From the NCBI GenBank assembly GCA_900473685.1, contig UCNE01000018.1, positions 62,001 through 126,000 on the forward strand: a DNA stretch of 64,000 nucleotides, in the 5' to 3' direction. A program made the position numbers and the translations under genes. The notes under the pieces are model-generated. The model was not told the origin of the DNA. It ran no database searches and was given only the letters and a program-made list of their open reading frames with translations. Position 1 is the first letter of the stretch, and each line of letters opens with the position of its first letter. This stretch comes from Hyphomicrobiales bacterium (GTDB taxonomy: Bacteria > Pseudomonadota > Alphaproteobacteria > Rhizobiales > Rhizobiaceae). Shown in pieces: positions 63,975 to 64,000 of this stretch.

Positions 63975-64000
63975 TCAATCGCTGTCGCTGTCGAGATGAA
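63975..64000 (-). CDS. C-terminal end of an unidentified minus-strand gene
   Basis: In one minus-strand frame the last 26 bases read HLDSDSD followed by TGA at 63977-63975. An acidic, serine-rich end before a stop is plausible for a real protein, and the convergent layout with xthA is normal, but seven residues cannot establish a gene. Nothing more can be said at the window edge. Confidence 0.3.

Overview
The window is chromosomal DNA of an alphaproteobacterium, most likely a member of the Rhizobiaceae (Rhizobium/Agrobacterium/Neorhizobium type). This rests on the gene order (secDF-yajC; surE-pcm-nlpD; serS; tatABC-scpBA-nagZ-SPOR-argS-dgt; hom next to an AlaC-like aminotransferase; trmFO and tig close together), on the small DUF1127 proteins, on an NDUFS4-like complex I protein, and on small RNAs of the alphaproteobacterial CCUCCUCCC ('cuckoo', alpha-r14/NfeR1-like) type. 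Almost everything is housekeeping. I see no transposase, prophage, CRISPR array or replication origin.

Layout. 1-9.1 kb: the 5' end of ccdA, tRNA-Lys, small lipoproteins, a GlxA-type AraC regulator, an MgtC-like membrane protein, two tiny membrane proteins, an XRE-like regulator, tRNA-Arg, an NDUFS4-like protein, tRNA-Pro, a DUF192/double cold-shock-domain gene pair, a glyoxalase, an M15-type lipoprotein and two identical tRNA-Glu genes, each with its own promoter. 9.2-19.7 kb: recJ, hom, aminotransferase, a lipoprotein, the PHA synthase gene phaC, sfsA, map, radC and corA. 20-29.8 kb: sthA, a small exported protein, a 1014-residue serralysin-like RTX metalloprotease behind an AT-rich leader, and an RND efflux permease/adaptor pair. 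30-35.5 kb: tig, tRNA-Leu, a DUF2157/GDYXXLXY membrane pair, then an RNA-rich locus with two tandem anti-Shine-Dalgarno small RNAs and two DUF1127 genes, each of the latter with a terminator. 35.6-44.5 kb: trmFO, a one-TM protein, two genes resembling mitochondrial complex I assembly factors (NDUFAF6- and NDUFAF3-like), secDF, yajC, a DUF815 ATPase and a degenerate LytM/NlpD lipoprotein. 44.8-59.4 kb: a long minus-strand run holding an unknown gene with a CtrA-type box upstream, then pcm, surE, serS, tatC, tatB, tatA, scpB, scpA, nagZ, a SPOR protein, argS and dgt. 59.5-64 kb: erpA, an orphan TadG-like protein, cardiolipin synthase, exonuclease III and the edge of another gene.

How the genes work together. 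Protein export and envelope biogenesis dominate: SecDF-YajC, TatABC, trigger factor, NlpD-like, NagZ, SPOR, cardiolipin synthase and lipoproteins. tRNA function and quality control are also well represented (SerRS, ArgRS, TrmFO, methionine aminopeptidase, isoaspartate methyltransferase), as are DNA upkeep (RecJ, RadC, ExoIII, ScpAB, dGTPase) and respiratory complex I support.

The most interesting part is 34.0-35.5 kb. Two roughly 125-nt RNAs each present three hairpins with CCUCCUCC-type loops, and stem positions differ between the copies by compensatory changes. They lie immediately upstream of two DUF1127 genes, a linkage also known from Rhodobacter (CcsR RNAs with CcaF1). Second-rank leads are an orphan plus-strand terminator at 3037-3076 that suggests an unannotated small RNA, a perfect CtrA-type box upstream of an unknown gene, and the RTX metalloprotease without a visible secretion system.
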